In this document: positions 32,544 through 41,317 of the stretch, piece by piece | How positions within the stretch are numbered: position 1 is the stretch's first letter | Layout of the letters: each line of letters starts with the position of its first letter | Source: Halococcus morrhuae DSM 1307 | GTDB lineage: Archaea; Halobacteriota; Halobacteria; Halobacteriales; Halococcaceae | Direction: 5' to 3' | DNA: 42,722 nt | NCBI RefSeq assembly: GCF_000336695.1 | Contig: NZ_AOMC01000096.1 | Span: 27,958-70,679 of the forward strand | Notes under the pieces: model-generated | Told to the model about the DNA's origin: nothing | Databases searched by the model: none | The model's input: only the letters and a program-made list of their open reading frames with translations | Translations under genes and position numbers: made by a program

Positions 32544-33521
32544 TCACGTCCAGCGATCGAGTCCCGACTGGACGACGCTCTCCTGAATGCGCTCGAACCC
32601 GCGCTCGACCTCGCTTGCGGGGATCTCCCACTCGTCGGTGACGTACGTACGGGCGGCGTCGAGATCCGGCTCGATTGCGGGATCGAAGTCGGTGTCGGTG
32701 ACGTCCGGGTTCAGAAAGAGCTCGCGGACGAGGTCGGCGTTCTCGATGTAGGCGTCCTCCGCTTCGAGCGCCGCCCAAAGATCACCGTGCTCGCCGACGA
32801 GTTTCACCGCCGTCTTCGGCCCGATGCCCGACACGCCGTCGTTGAAGTCCGTCCCGCAGAGAATACCGACGTCGACGAGCTGCTCCCAGGTGAGGTCGTG
32901 CTCGTCGAGGGTCGCGTCGAGCGCCATACATTCGGGATCGCCCTTGCTGGTGAGGTCGCGGAGTGTGTGCGGCGCGCCGAACAGCAGGGTGTCGTAGTCC
33001 TCGCTGCCGGCGTAATCGACAGTCCCAGTGCGGGCCATGTGGGCGGCCTGCGCCTCGCCCTCGGCCGGTGCTTCCACGATCGGGACGTCGAGGAGGTCGA
33101 GGAGTTCGCGCGTCGTCTCGTGGATCGTCGTCGTCAGTCGCTGGGTGCGCGATTCGAGCCGGGCGGCCTCGACGGCGTCGCCCGCCTCGCGCGCTTCCTT
33201 GGCCCGCTTTGCGGCTTTCTCCTTTTGCTCGCGTCGCTGCTCGATCTCGTCGGCCTTCAGCTCGGTGACGCCGCCGTCGAAGACCATCACCGGGGTGATG
33301 TCGTGCTCGAAGAACTTGGGCAGTCCCTGGACGATGCCGACCAGGTTCGCGACCTCCTCGCCCGCGGCGGTCGTGTAGACCGCGTCGCTGGTCCACTTGA
33401 CAGTGGTGGTGAGATATCGATAGAGCCAGTTGTGCGCGTCGATCGCCACCGTCGCGCCGGCGAGTTCGGAGAACTCGATCGGCTCGATGGCCGCGAGCTG
33501 GCGGAGGTCTGCGTTTCCCAT
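32544..33521 (-). CDS. fen: Flap endonuclease 1
   Basis: Structure-specific 5'-flap endonuclease (325 aa) for Okazaki fragment processing and repair. The N-domain has [13 protein letters not shown] with the first metal Asp and VMVFDGG; the I-domain has [26 protein letters not shown] and [22 protein letters not shown], where the HhH and further metal Asp lie. The C-terminal QSGLDRWT (318-325) resembles a PCNA-binding PIP box (QxxLxxW). The N-terminal [10 protein letters not shown] matches the usual archaeal start. Confidence 0.94.
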   Translation of the reverse strand: MGNADLRQLAAIEPIEFSELAGATVAIDAHNWLYRYLTTTVKWTSDAVYTTAAGEEVANLVGIVQGLPKFFEHDITPVMVFDGGVTELKADEIEQRREQKEKAAKRAKEAREAGDAVEAARLESRTQRLTTTIHETTRELLDLLDVPIVEAPAEGEAQAAHMARTGTVDYAGSEDYDTLLFGAPHTLRDLTSKGDPECMALDATLDEHDLTWEQLVDVGILCGTDFNDGVSGIGPKTAVKLVGEHGDLWAALEAEDAYIENADLVRELFLNPDVTDTDFDPAIEPDLDAARTYVTDEWEIPASEVERGFERIQESVVQSGLDRWT

Positions 33522-33602
33522 TGCCAGCCGTAGGCGAGAGCAGCGCTTGAATCCCCCGACTACCGACGTTCTCCCAGGACGTGCCAGCGATCACGAAAAC
33601 CG

Positions 33603-33824
33603 CTATGCTGCGCTCCGATACCCCGTGACGAACAGAGAGACGATCCACGCGACGGCACCGACGGCGAGAGCGGCCGAACCCACACCCACGAGATAGTTGC
33701 CGGACGGCAGCGCTCGTATCGCGATACCGATCGAGACGAGCGCGATGATCCCGAGCAACCCACCGAGCAGCGCGCGACGGAGCGAGCCGAGCAACCCCTC
33801 GGTTCCCGACGAATTCGGCGACAT
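33603..33824 (-). CDS. Small two-span membrane protein of unknown function
   Basis: A 73-aa protein: polar start (MSPNSSGTEGLLGSL), two membrane helices at about 18-36 and 43-64, and a short end TGYRSAA. I do not recognise a family. The ATG at 33824 is preferred to upstream in-frame starts, which would add an arginine-rich shadow segment. Confidence 0.6.
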   Translation of the reverse strand: MSPNSSGTEGLLGSLRRALLGGLLGIIALVSIGIAIRALPSGNYLVGVGSAALAVGAVAWIVSLFVTGYRSAA

Positions 33825-34143
33825 TTCGTCTCGTTGTGTGCGGTCGCAACATGTGTCTTTCCCCGCCGATCGGAGAACCCACGCCCGGGTTCGGTTGCAG
33901 TTGGCGCGCGCTCGCGCTCGTGTGCGAGCCAAGCGAGGTGCGAACGGAGTGAGCGCCTCGCCAGCGAGCACCGAGCGTGGATCGGCGTGCGAGGGATGAG
34001 TGATGCGAACGAAGTGAGCAGAGCGAGTCGGTTGGGGAGGGGGTGGATTGCAATTCTCGTTTGAGCCGGGATTCGTTCGGACGAAGTCGTCACAACTCGT
34101 TATGTTTGTAGCACGGTGGTCGCCCTCGATCAGGGACGAACGA
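33825..34143. other. Intergenic region with short haloarchaeal repeats
   Basis: 319 nt without a supported gene. It holds two near-copies of a 15-mer (33940-33954 and 34005-34019) and further CGAGC-rich runs, a texture I associate with haloarchaeal intergenic sequence. The promoter of the minus-strand two-span protein should lie at its left end. Confidence 0.4.
33940..33954 (+). repeat. Short repeat GCGAACGGAGTGAGC
   Basis: Recurs 65 nt downstream (34005-34019) with one mismatch. A short intergenic motif of unknown role. Confidence 0.4.
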
Positions 34144-34698
34144 TTATTCCGGCGCAGCGATTACCGATGGCGGGTCGGCATCGCTCCGTGCTTCTAGGAA
34201 CCTCTCTTCGCCCTCGGTGAGGTCACGCCCGCGATAGACGTCGAGACCCGACTGGTAGGTCGCCGTCGAGCGATCGCCGGGGCGTTCGAGGACGAGTTCG
34301 GCGAGGCCGGTCTCCCGACCGGTGTAGCCGAAGCCGGCCTTGTGGAGCGCTTCGTAGGCGAAGGGGTTGTTGACCGCGATCCGGAGGCGGTCGTAGCCGC
34401 GGTCGCGGGCGCGCTCGGCGGTGAACGTCGCGAGGCGCGGACCGAGCCCATCGCGGCGGCGGTCAGCACGCACGGTGATATAGCGAAACCAGAGCGTGTC
34501 GGGGTCGGTGCGGTCCTCGTTGAACGCGATCGCCGCGATGATCCCATCGTCCCACTTGCCGTCGGTTTCTTCGCGCGCGTCGCGGACGACGGCCTTGCCG
34601 GTCGAGGACATGACGAACTTGCCGGCGTAGGCGAACTCGCGGTAGTCGAGCCGGAGCGTCGGCTCGTCGGCCGGCCAGCCGTCAACCGCGTATTCCAT
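34144..34698 (-). CDS. GNAT family N-acetyltransferase
   Basis: GCN5-related acetyltransferase (184 aa) using acetyl-CoA. The core is IIAAIAFNEDRTDPDTLWFR, the motif-A-like strand/loop RYITVRADRRRDGLGPRLAT for CoA pyrophosphate binding, and NNPFAYEALHKAGFGYTGRE for the C-terminal half. The acceptor substrate is unknown. Divergent from the methyltransferase, separated by 74 nt. Confidence 0.83.
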   Translation of the reverse strand: MEYAVDGWPADEPTLRLDYREFAYAGKFVMSSTGKAVVRDAREETDGKWDDGIIAAIAFNEDRTDPDTLWFRYITVRADRRRDGLGPRLATFTAERARDRGYDRLRIAVNNPFAYEALHKAGFGYTGRETGLAELVLERPGDRSTATYQSGLDVYRGRDLTEGEERFLEARSDADPPSVIAAPE

Positions 34699-34772
34699 GC
34701 CCGGATTCGACGGCGAATCGACATAGGCCCTGCGCCGGACGATTTAAGCGCCGGCCGGTGCGAGAGGGAGCC

Positions 34773-35345
34773 ATGCACGCGCCGGGGGACGTCGCGCTCT
34801 TCGAGCGGGTCGCGCGCTACTACGAGCGATTCTCGCCCGCGACCAACGAGCGCGCGCTCCGGGCGGGACTCGCCCTCGCCGACCGTGATATCGACCGGGC
34901 CCTCGACGTCGGCGGCGGGACAGGACGTGCGGCACGTGTTCTCGACAGCCCCGAACGGGTCGTCGTCGACGCTGCGGGGGAGATGCTTGCCGAGGCGCGA
35001 CGGGTCGGGCTCGATTGCGTCCGCGGTGACGGGGCGACGCTGCCGGTCGCCGACGACAGCGTGGATGCGGTCGTCATCGTCGACGCGCTCCACCATATCA
35101 GCGACCGGGCCGGTGCGCTCGCCGAGGCCGAACGGGTGCTCCGACCCGGCGGCGTGGTCGTCTGCCGGGAGTTCAACCGTGCGACCGTCCGCGGCCAGGC
35201 GCTGGCCGCCGGCGAGCACATCGTCGGGTTCGACTCGGAGTTCTTCACGCCCGAGGAGCTCGCCAGGGCGGTCGAGCGCACGGGACTCGACGCAGCGATT
35301 CCGGATCGCGGGTTCGGCTTCACCGTCGCGGGCGTCAAGCGGTGA
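34773..35345 (+). CDS. Class I SAM-dependent methyltransferase
   Basis: A 190-aa Rossmann methyltransferase. The SAM motif I is RALDVGGGTGRAARVL, followed by VVVDAAGEMLAEARR (acidic ribose contact), DGATLPVADDSVDAVVIVDALHH and the post-motif LRPGGVVVCREF. It resembles small UbiE/Menaquinone-type methyltransferases, but the substrate is not assigned. ATG 34773 is used; five more codons upstream are unlikely. Confidence 0.87.
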   Translation: MHAPGDVALFERVARYYERFSPATNERALRAGLALADRDIDRALDVGGGTGRAARVLDSPERVVVDAAGEMLAEARRVGLDCVRGDGATLPVADDSVDAVVIVDALHHISDRAGALAEAERVLRPGGVVVCREFNRATVRGQALAAGEHIVGFDSEFFTPEELARAVERTGLDAAIPDRGFGFTVAGVKR

Positions 35346-35385
35346 AAGCGAGCCCTACATACCTCTCGCACCCCGAGGCAGGCGT

Positions 35386-35802
35386 ATGAGCACCGCCGCA
35401 TCGCTGCGGACGCGTGTCGACGCCTCGCCGCGAACGCTCGCGATCGCTTTCGGCGATATCGCGCTCGTGTTCCTGTTCGTCAGTATCGGCGAGCTCCAGC
35501 ACGGCTACGACCTCCTCGCCCAACCGGGACGGGTCGTCGGAACCGCGCTCCCCTTCCTCATCGGCTGGGCGATCGCGTCAGTTCTCGCCGGTGTGTACGC
35601 GCCACGGATCTACCGATCGCTGCGTAGCGGTGTCGTCCGGACCGCGCTCGCGTGGATCGGCGCGGTGGTCGTCGGACAGGCACTGCGTTCCACGGCGACG
35701 TTCCACGGCGACTTCGCGGTGACGTTCATGTTCGTCTCGCTCGGCGTCGGGCTCATGTTGCTGGTCCCGTGGCGGGCCGCTGTCGGCTATCTCAGCCGCT
35801 GA
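35386..35802 (+). CDS. DUF3054 family membrane protein
   Basis: Membrane protein of 138 aa with four hydrophobic segments. The sequence TLAIAFGDIALVFLFVSIGE, GTALPFLIGWAIASVLAGVY and LAWIGAVVVGQALRSTATFH is the DUF3054 pattern, with the conserved GD in helix 1. The function is unknown. It lies 40 nt after the methyltransferase on the same strand; a longer open frame upstream is a shadow. Confidence 0.82.
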   Translation: MSTAASLRTRVDASPRTLAIAFGDIALVFLFVSIGELQHGYDLLAQPGRVVGTALPFLIGWAIASVLAGVYAPRIYRSLRSGVVRTALAWIGAVVVGQALRSTATFHGDFAVTFMFVSLGVGLMLLVPWRAAVGYLSR

Positions 35803-35958
35803 GAAGCGTTTCTTCCGTCGGCGATTCGCCATCGTGGGCGGTCTCGTGACCTCATAACTTACAGATGTAGTATTGGTAAATAGCTGCGTTCGTATCTCTC
35901 GCTCACACCCCACCTATGGGAAACACTTATGTGGGTCCCTGTCCTACAATGATGTATA

Positions 35959-36198
35959 ATGACTCAGTACTACGATCTCTTGCTCGGGCTCATCCCGCTT
36001 GCACTGGGTGGGATCACCGCCGTTCTCGCCGCCGTCGGCGTCTCATTCACGCTCGCGGTGCCGATCGCCGCAAGCGTCGCCGTCGCGCTCATCGGCCACG
36101 GCATGTTCGTTCGGGCACCCGGCGCGTCGGCCGCACCGCAGTCCGGTTCACCGGCCGTCAACGCCACCCCCGACAGCCAGATCAACTCCGCCGACTGA
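35959..36198 (+). CDS. Small two-span membrane protein of unknown function
   Basis: A 79-aa protein with two hydrophobic helices (about 7-26 and 29-50) and a polar tail rich in Ala, Ser and Pro (APGASAAPQSGSPAVNATPD). I do not recognise the family. The AT-rich upstream region includes CACTTATGTG about 45 nt before the start, a possible promoter or operator. Confidence 0.62.
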   Translation: MTQYYDLLLGLIPLALGGITAVLAAVGVSFTLAVPIAASVAVALIGHGMFVRAPGASAAPQSGSPAVNATPDSQINSAD

Positions 36199-36262
36199 AC
36201 CCGTCTTCTCTCCCGTTCTCACGAGCCACCAGCCATAAGCACTCGCCGCGCGTTGCCGAGAT

Positions 36263-37273
36263 ATGGCCGACGACACCGACGGAACCCTGTTTCTGACGAG
36301 CGAGGAGTGTGCCGGGCTCGCGACGCCAGCGGAGTACGTCGCCGCGGTGCGCGAGGGCTACCGCCAGCGCGGCGAGGGCGCACCAGCGGCGCTGCGCACG
36401 AAGCTCATGAACGAGGAGCCACCGGGGATGTTCACTGGTTACAGCGCCATCCTCCCGGAAACGGGCGCGATGGGTGGCTACATGTACGCGGCGGGGTTCG
36501 GCCGGCAGGACGCCCAGTTCGTACTCTCGCTGTTCGACGCGGCATCGGGCGCACTGCTCGCGCTGCTCGACGGTGCGAGCTTCAACCCGTTCAAAACGGG
36601 CGCGACCGGCGCGACCGGCGTCGATGCGCTCGCGCGCGAGGACGCCACGACGCTCGCGATCATCGGCAGCGGCGCGCAGGCGCGTGGTCAGCTCCGGGCG
36701 ACCGCCACGGTCCGCGAGTTCGAGACGGTCAGCATCTACTCGCCGACCACCGACCACCGCGAGTCCTTCGCCGCGTCGATGAACAAGGAACTCTCGGCGA
36801 GCGTCGCGGCCGTCGCCTCCAGCGCCGCCGCCGTCGAGGACGCGGACGTGGTCATCACCGCGACGAACAGTTCCGAGCCGGTCTTCGACGGCGACGTGCT
36901 CGAAGACGGTGCGCACGTCACCGCGATGGGACAGTACGACGACGTGAAACACGAGCTCGACGCGACGACGATCGAACGCGCGAAGTACGTCCCCGACCTG
37001 CGCGAGCGCGTCATGAACGACGCCGGCTCGTTCATCAACGCCGTCGAGGAGGGCGTCGTGAGCGAGGACGACGTCCACGGCGAGCTCGGCGAGGTCGTCG
37101 CCGGCGAGGTACCGGGCCGCGAATCGGACGACGAGATCACCGTCTTCGATTCGGGCGGAACCGGCATCGAGACCGTCGCTGCCGCGTACATGCTCTACGA
37201 GAAGGCCCGCGAGCAGGATCTGGGTACCGAACTCGAATTCGCCCTGGCGAGCGAGGCACTCACCGGCGAATAG
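36263..37273 (+). CDS. Ornithine cyclodeaminase/mu-crystallin family protein
   Basis: NAD(P)-dependent enzyme (336 aa) of the OCD family, whose members deaminate ornithine to proline, oxidise alanine, or reduce cyclic imines. The substrate half has AALRTKLMNEEPPGMFTGYS and ETGAMGGYMYAAGF; the Rossmann half has LAIIGSGAQARGQLRAT, ADVVITATNSSEPVF and AMGQYDDVKHELDA. The exact reaction (ornithine cyclodeaminase, alanine dehydrogenase or ketimine reductase) is not decidable from motifs. It is followed 56 nt later by an amidase. Confidence 0.86.
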   Translation: MADDTDGTLFLTSEECAGLATPAEYVAAVREGYRQRGEGAPAALRTKLMNEEPPGMFTGYSAILPETGAMGGYMYAAGFGRQDAQFVLSLFDAASGALLALLDGASFNPFKTGATGATGVDALAREDATTLAIIGSGAQARGQLRATATVREFETVSIYSPTTDHRESFAASMNKELSASVAAVASSAAAVEDADVVITATNSSEPVFDGDVLEDGAHVTAMGQYDDVKHELDATTIERAKYVPDLRERVMNDAGSFINAVEEGVVSEDDVHGELGEVVAGEVPGRESDDEITVFDSGGTGIETVAAAYMLYEKAREQDLGTELEFALASEALTGE

Positions 37274-37329
37274 GAAGCGCCCGGTGTGTCCGGGGAAAGA
37301 GACTAATCACCGGCGGGAGAGTGGTCGAT

Positions 37330-38784
37330 ATGCCAGAGGTTCCGTTCGTGTCGGCAGCAGGACTCGCGGAGGAGATCAGGGCCGGCGAGCGCTCGCCGGT
37401 CGCCGTCGTCGACACCTATCTCGATCGTATCGCCGAGCGCAACGACGTGACCAACGCCTACGTCACGGTCATCGAAGAGGATGCCCGCGAGCGCGCCGCG
37501 GAGATCGAGGCGGCGATCGACCGCGGCGAGGACCCCGGGCCGCTCGCGGGCGTGCCGATCGCGCTCAAGGATCTGTTCGGGTTCAAGGCGGGCGTGCCGG
37601 CGACGATGGGCTCGGCGGCGGTCGGCGAGTTCGTCCCCGACGAGAGCGCGGTCGTCACCGAACGGCTCGAACGCGCCGGGGCGATCGTGCTCGGGACGAC
37701 GAACGCGCCCGAGTTCGGTCACAAACTCGTCACCGAGAACCCGCTGCACGGCCGGACCGGGACGCCGTTCGACCCCGAGCGCACCTCCGGAGGATCGTCG
37801 GGCGGGAGCGCGGCGGCGGTGGCCGACGGGCTGGCGGCGTTCGCACAGGGTTCCGACACTGGCGGGTCGATCCGAATTCCGGCCGCCAACTGCGGAATCT
37901 ACGGCATCAAACCCTCGTTCGGTCGAGTGCCGAACGCGCTCAGACCGGACGCCTTCAGCATGGCGACGCCGTTTTCGAGCAGCGGCCCGCTCGCGCGCAC
38001 GGTCGAGGACGCAGCGATCGCACTCGACGTGCTCTCTGGGCCGCATCCGAGCGATCCGTACAGCTTGCCCGCGCCCACGACCGACTACCGCGCGGCCACC
38101 GATCGGGCGACTGACGAGCTCTCCGTGGCGTACAGCCCCGATCTCGGACTGTTCGACGTCGCCGAGCGCGTTCGGGAGGAACTAGACGACGCGATGGACG
38201 ATCTCGTGGGCGTCGTTGGACAGGTTGAGCACGCTGATCCGCCCTACGAAGGTACGCTGTCGGAGCTTAGATACGCGTTCACGCAGCAGACCACGGTGCT
38301 GTTCGCCGCGCTCGTCGACGGTCTCGAATCTGATGGGCGGATCGGGGAGGACGACCGCGAGCAACTCATGTCCTCGACGGCAACGTTGGTCTCCATCGGC
38401 GAGGATTCGGACGCGCTCGGTTACAAACAGGCCGATCGCCCGCGTACCGCCTTCTACGACGCCGTCGAGTCGGTTTTCGCCGAGCACGATCTACTCGTCA
38501 GCGCGACCGCCGCGGTCCCGCCGTTCGAGCACGGCCGCGACGGGCCCAGTGAGATCGACGGCGAGTCGGTCGCCAACCCGGTCGTGGACTGGTGTCTGAC
38601 GTGGCCGTTCAATCTCACGGGCCACCCGGTCGCGTCGATCCCGGCGGGGTTCGTCGACGGGCTGCCGGTCGGCCTTCAGATCGTTGGTCGCCGCCACGCC
38701 GAGGAGACGGTGCTCGCCGCGAGCGCCGCGCTCGAACGGGTGCGTCCCTGGCGGGACGCCTACCCGCCGGACGAGGGAAGTTAG
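37330..38784 (+). CDS. Amidase (amidase signature family)
   Basis: Hydrolyses C-N bonds of an amide by a Ser-cisSer-Lys mechanism (484 aa). The catalytic Lys is K80 in IALKDLFGF, the cis-Ser lies in TSGGSSGGSAAAVADG (about S156/157), and the nucleophile is S180 in GSDTGGSIRIPAANCGIYG. The C-terminal half has FNLTGHPVASIPAGF and LPVGLQIVGRRHAEE. GatA is a family member, but no GatB/GatC is adjacent and the substrate pocket differs, so a free amidase is likelier. ATG 37330 is chosen; a GTG nine nt upstream is possible. Confidence 0.9.
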   Translation: MPEVPFVSAAGLAEEIRAGERSPVAVVDTYLDRIAERNDVTNAYVTVIEEDARERAAEIEAAIDRGEDPGPLAGVPIALKDLFGFKAGVPATMGSAAVGEFVPDESAVVTERLERAGAIVLGTTNAPEFGHKLVTENPLHGRTGTPFDPERTSGGSSGGSAAAVADGLAAFAQGSDTGGSIRIPAANCGIYGIKPSFGRVPNALRPDAFSMATPFSSSGPLARTVEDAAIALDVLSGPHPSDPYSLPAPTTDYRAATDRATDELSVAYSPDLGLFDVAERVREELDDAMDDLVGVVGQVEHADPPYEGTLSELRYAFTQQTTVLFAALVDGLESDGRIGEDDREQLMSSTATLVSIGEDSDALGYKQADRPRTAFYDAVESVFAEHDLLVSATAAVPPFEHGRDGPSEIDGESVANPVVDWCLTWPFNLTGHPVASIPAGFVDGLPVGLQIVGRRHAEETVLAASAALERVRPWRDAYPPDEGS

Positions 38785-39791
38785 AGATACGGCCCGAGCC
38801 CGAGCGCGCGGACGATCGGGATTCCGGAGAGCAGTGCACCGACCAGATAGCCACCGATCGCGCCGCCGTTCAGGAGCGGCAGACCGGCGTGTGCGCGACC
38901 CTTCATCACGAGCCAGAGCAGGACGACCAGCCCGCAGACCGTGCCGACCATCGCCGTGAGCGCCGGTAGCGAGAGTGCGAAGCCAGCGAACAGAGGCTTG
39001 GCAGGCGAGAAGACGGCGGCGCTCGCGACCAGCACGGCCGGCATCACCGCGTCACCGAGGCCGACGAAGAAGACATCACGATCGTCGGCATCCGGGCGGT
39101 CGGCGCTCGTCTCGTCGGTATCGCCGCCGTCAGCCTCGACGGACTCCCGTTCGTCCCCGCCGTCGGTCGCCGGCGCGTCGTCGAGAAACGAGTAGGAGAG
39201 CGTGAGCGGGATCACCAGCACGACGGGGAGTTTGAGGTCGAGCACGCCGTCGGCGAGCGCGAGCATGTGCTCGGTGCCGTAGACAGAGATCGCATCGTAG
39301 ACCGCGAGAACGGCAAGCAGGACGATCGCCGGCAGGAGACCGAAACTGATGCCGAAGATGCCCGCCGCGCCAGCGCCCATGACGACGCCCGCGGCGTCGA
39401 TGACGTACCACTCGGGATAGAGGAGCAGGGCGAGCGCCAGCACGATCGCAGGGCCGATCGCGAGCGGGTTGATCGCGACACCACCCACGACGATCGAGAG
39501 CGGCGGGGCGAGAACCGAGAAGACGTACAGGGAGATGAGTCCACTGGAGAGGATGACGAACCCGCGCAGCAGCCAGTCGAGATCGAACTTGATGACCGCG
39601 AGCATCGCCGCCGTCGCGACGAGGATCGCGCCGATGTAGGCGATGCTGTTGGTCGGGTTCGACGGGTTCTCGACGGCGCGATAGCCCGCGCTCTCGAAGG
39701 GACCGGCGAGCGCGACCGCGCCCGCCTGGACGAGGAGAAAGATGACGACCGTGGCCCCGCCGGCCGCGATCGCCCGCGTGCGCTGGTGCAT
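38781..39791 (-). CDS. Presenilin-like intramembrane aspartyl protease
   Basis: Archaeal presenilin/SPP homologue (336 aa, about nine membrane segments) that cleaves peptides within the membrane. The two catalytic aspartates are D166 in AVYDAISVYG and D247 in FVGLGDAVMP, and the C-terminal PAL-type motif is LPLLNGG (304-310). An acidic loop of about 35 residues separates the two catalytic helices. Haloarchaeal relatives are annotated as PSH. The stop overlaps that of the convergent amidase gene by 4 nt. Confidence 0.87.
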   Translation of the reverse strand: MHQRTRAIAAGGATVVIFLLVQAGAVALAGPFESAGYRAVENPSNPTNSIAYIGAILVATAAMLAVIKFDLDWLLRGFVILSSGLISLYVFSVLAPPLSIVVGGVAINPLAIGPAIVLALALLLYPEWYVIDAAGVVMGAGAAGIFGISFGLLPAIVLLAVLAVYDAISVYGTEHMLALADGVLDLKLPVVLVIPLTLSYSFLDDAPATDGGDERESVEADGGDTDETSADRPDADDRDVFFVGLGDAVMPAVLVASAAVFSPAKPLFAGFALSLPALTAMVGTVCGLVVLLWLVMKGRAHAGLPLLNGGAIGGYLVGALLSGIPIVRALGLGPYL

Positions 39792-39886
39792 ACCTCACGA
39801 ACCCCGGGCGCGACCTTCGGGGTTTCGTTGTGTCGGCGAAGGCGAAGAGTTAGGCGTCGGCAGCCCTCCCATTGTACGAGGGTCGC

Positions 39887-40753
39887 ATGAATCTCCGTTC
39901 GTCGCGCCCGGTCGTCGTCCTGCGGGCGATGATCGCCGAAACGACCGAGAACCACCTCACGTTCATGGCGGGGAGCCTCGCCTTCTACGCCTTCCTCTCG
40001 CTGATTCCACTCTTCATTCTGGCCTTCATCGCCGCCTCGGTCGTCGGCGGCGAGGCGTTCGCCAGGGAGGTCACGGGGCTGCTCGAATCGACGCTCACCG
40101 ACAGCGCGCGCGAGGTGCTTTCGGACGTGCTCACCGATCCGTCCGGCCAGACCGGGGCCTCGGCGCTCGGCCTCGTCACGCTGTTGTGGAGCGCGCTCAA
40201 ACTCTTTCGCGGACTCGACATCGCCTTCGACGCGGTCTACGGGATCGCCGAGGCGAAATCACTTCTCAAACAGCTCCGGGACGCGATCGTCGTGCTCGTC
40301 GCGGTCGGGCTGGCGGTCGGCACCGTCGTGCTCGTCGGCGGCGTGCTCGCGGTCGTCCCGATCCTGCCGACCGTCGAGCGGTTCGGCACGCTCCTGTTGA
40401 TCGTCGGCCTCTCCGTGACCTTCCTGCCGCTCTACTACTTCGTCCCCGACGTCGACGTCTCGGTGCGCGAGGTCATTCCCGGGACCGTCGTCGCCGCGCT
40501 CGGCTGGGCGCTCACGGAGTTCGTCTTCCAGTTCTACGTCGCCTACGCGGGCCAGTACGCCGCCTACGGCATCGTCGGCGGCGTCCTGCTGGTGCTCATC
40601 TGGCTCTACTACAGCTGTGTCGTCCTCCTGCTCGGCGCGGTCGTCAACGTCGTCCTCGCCGGGCGTTCCGACCACCTCGGCGACGAGGACGAACCGTTCG
40701 ACGCGCCGCTCGCGTTCGAACCCTCTGGTGAATCCAGCCGCTGGCGCTGGTGA
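39887..40753 (+). CDS. YihY/BrkB family membrane protein
   Basis: Inner-membrane family protein (288 aa) with about six membrane helices. Typical segments are FMAGSLAFYAFLSLIPLFIL, the amphipathic loop ALKLFRGLDIAFDAVYGI, FLPLYYFVPDVDVSVREVIP and YGIVGGVLLVLIWLYYSC. The function in archaea is unknown; bacterial BrkB/YihY were once called ribonuclease BN in error. The last ten codons (GESSRWRW and stop) lie inside a 60-nt sequence that recurs inverted at the right end of the window. Confidence 0.88.
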   Translation: MNLRSSRPVVVLRAMIAETTENHLTFMAGSLAFYAFLSLIPLFILAFIAASVVGGEAFAREVTGLLESTLTDSAREVLSDVLTDPSGQTGASALGLVTLLWSALKLFRGLDIAFDAVYGIAEAKSLLKQLRDAIVVLVAVGLAVGTVVLVGGVLAVVPILPTVERFGTLLLIVGLSVTFLPLYYFVPDVDVSVREVIPGTVVAALGWALTEFVFQFYVAYAGQYAAYGIVGGVLLVLIWLYYSCVVLLLGAVVNVVLAGRSDHLGDEDEPFDAPLAFEPSGESSRWRW

Positions 40754-40780
40754 ACTCAGTCGCTGTACAGCCGTGCACCG
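40721..40780 (+). repeat. Inverted repeat, left arm (60 nt)
   Basis: Covers the 3' end of the yihY-like gene and the 3' end of gar1. Its reverse complement is identical to 42663-42722 over all 60 nt; after that the two sides diverge. The match may extend left of 40721, but the window ends, so this cannot be tested here. Confidence 0.92.
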
Positions 40781-40977
40781 AGCAGCGCCGCCGGCCCGTT
40801 CGTCGTATCGACGGAGAGATAGGGCCGCTCGACGGGGCCGAACACGTCGACGACCTGGCCCGCGGTCGAGAGGTCCTGTTCGAGCAGTCGCGTCCCGATG
40901 GCGGGATGGTTCTCGTCCGGTACGCGCACGATCGCCATCCCCTGTGCGACGCCGACGACCTCGCCGGCGCGTTTCAT
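40756..40977 (-). CDS. gar1: H/ACA RNA-protein complex protein Gar1
   Basis: A 73-aa Gar1/Naf1-type beta-barrel protein: [17 protein letters not shown], the region [20 protein letters not shown] and [19 protein letters not shown], ending ARLYSD. Gar1 assists substrate turnover in H/ACA-guided pseudouridylation with Cbf5, Nop10 and L7Ae. The ATG overlaps the SRP19 stop (ATGA). The srp19-gar1 pair is a familiar haloarchaeal arrangement. Confidence 0.88.
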   Translation of the reverse strand: MKRAGEVVGVAQGMAIVRVPDENHPAIGTRLLEQDLSTAGQVVDVFGPVERPYLSVDTTNGPAALLGARLYSD

Positions 40978-41252
40978 TCGCGGAGCGCGCTGACGTAGGC
41001 CGCGATCGCCTGGAGCAGATCGGATTTGCCGTCGTCGTCGGCGTCCTGAATGAGCACGCGCCCCCTGGATTCGTACTCGCGCGGATAGGTCTTCTCGCGT
41101 TCGATCGCCACGTCGTAGCCGACCTGACCGGCCGCGCTGGCGATCTCGTCGACGGTCGGCTCCGGGACGGCGACGGTGCGGGGGACGCGCCGGCCCTCTT
41201 TGCGACTCAGTGACGCATCGAGATAGGCCGGCCAGATGACGTTCTCGACCAT
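40974..41252 (-). CDS. srp19: Signal recognition particle protein SRP19
   Basis: Binds SRP RNA and primes SRP54 assembly (92 aa). The opening [20 protein letters not shown] is diagnostic, followed by [39 protein letters not shown] and a short C-terminal helix. It is co-directional with the upstream btuF-like gene (66 nt gap) and overlaps gar1 by 4 nt. Confidence 0.93.
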   Translation of the reverse strand: MVENVIWPAYLDASLSRKEGRRVPRTVAVPEPTVDEIASAAGQVGYDVAIEREKTYPREYESRGRVLIQDADDDGKSDLLQAIAAYVSALRE

Positions 41253-41317
41253 GCCCGCCGTTCGCCACCCGGGGAATTAAACCGCTTGCAACCGGACCGC
41301 ACCGATCGAGTCGCTCG

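Noticed and set aside
36253-37329. Long extension before the amidase
   Set aside because: Arg-rich shadow of the OCD-family gene in another frame; amidase similarity starts at 37330.
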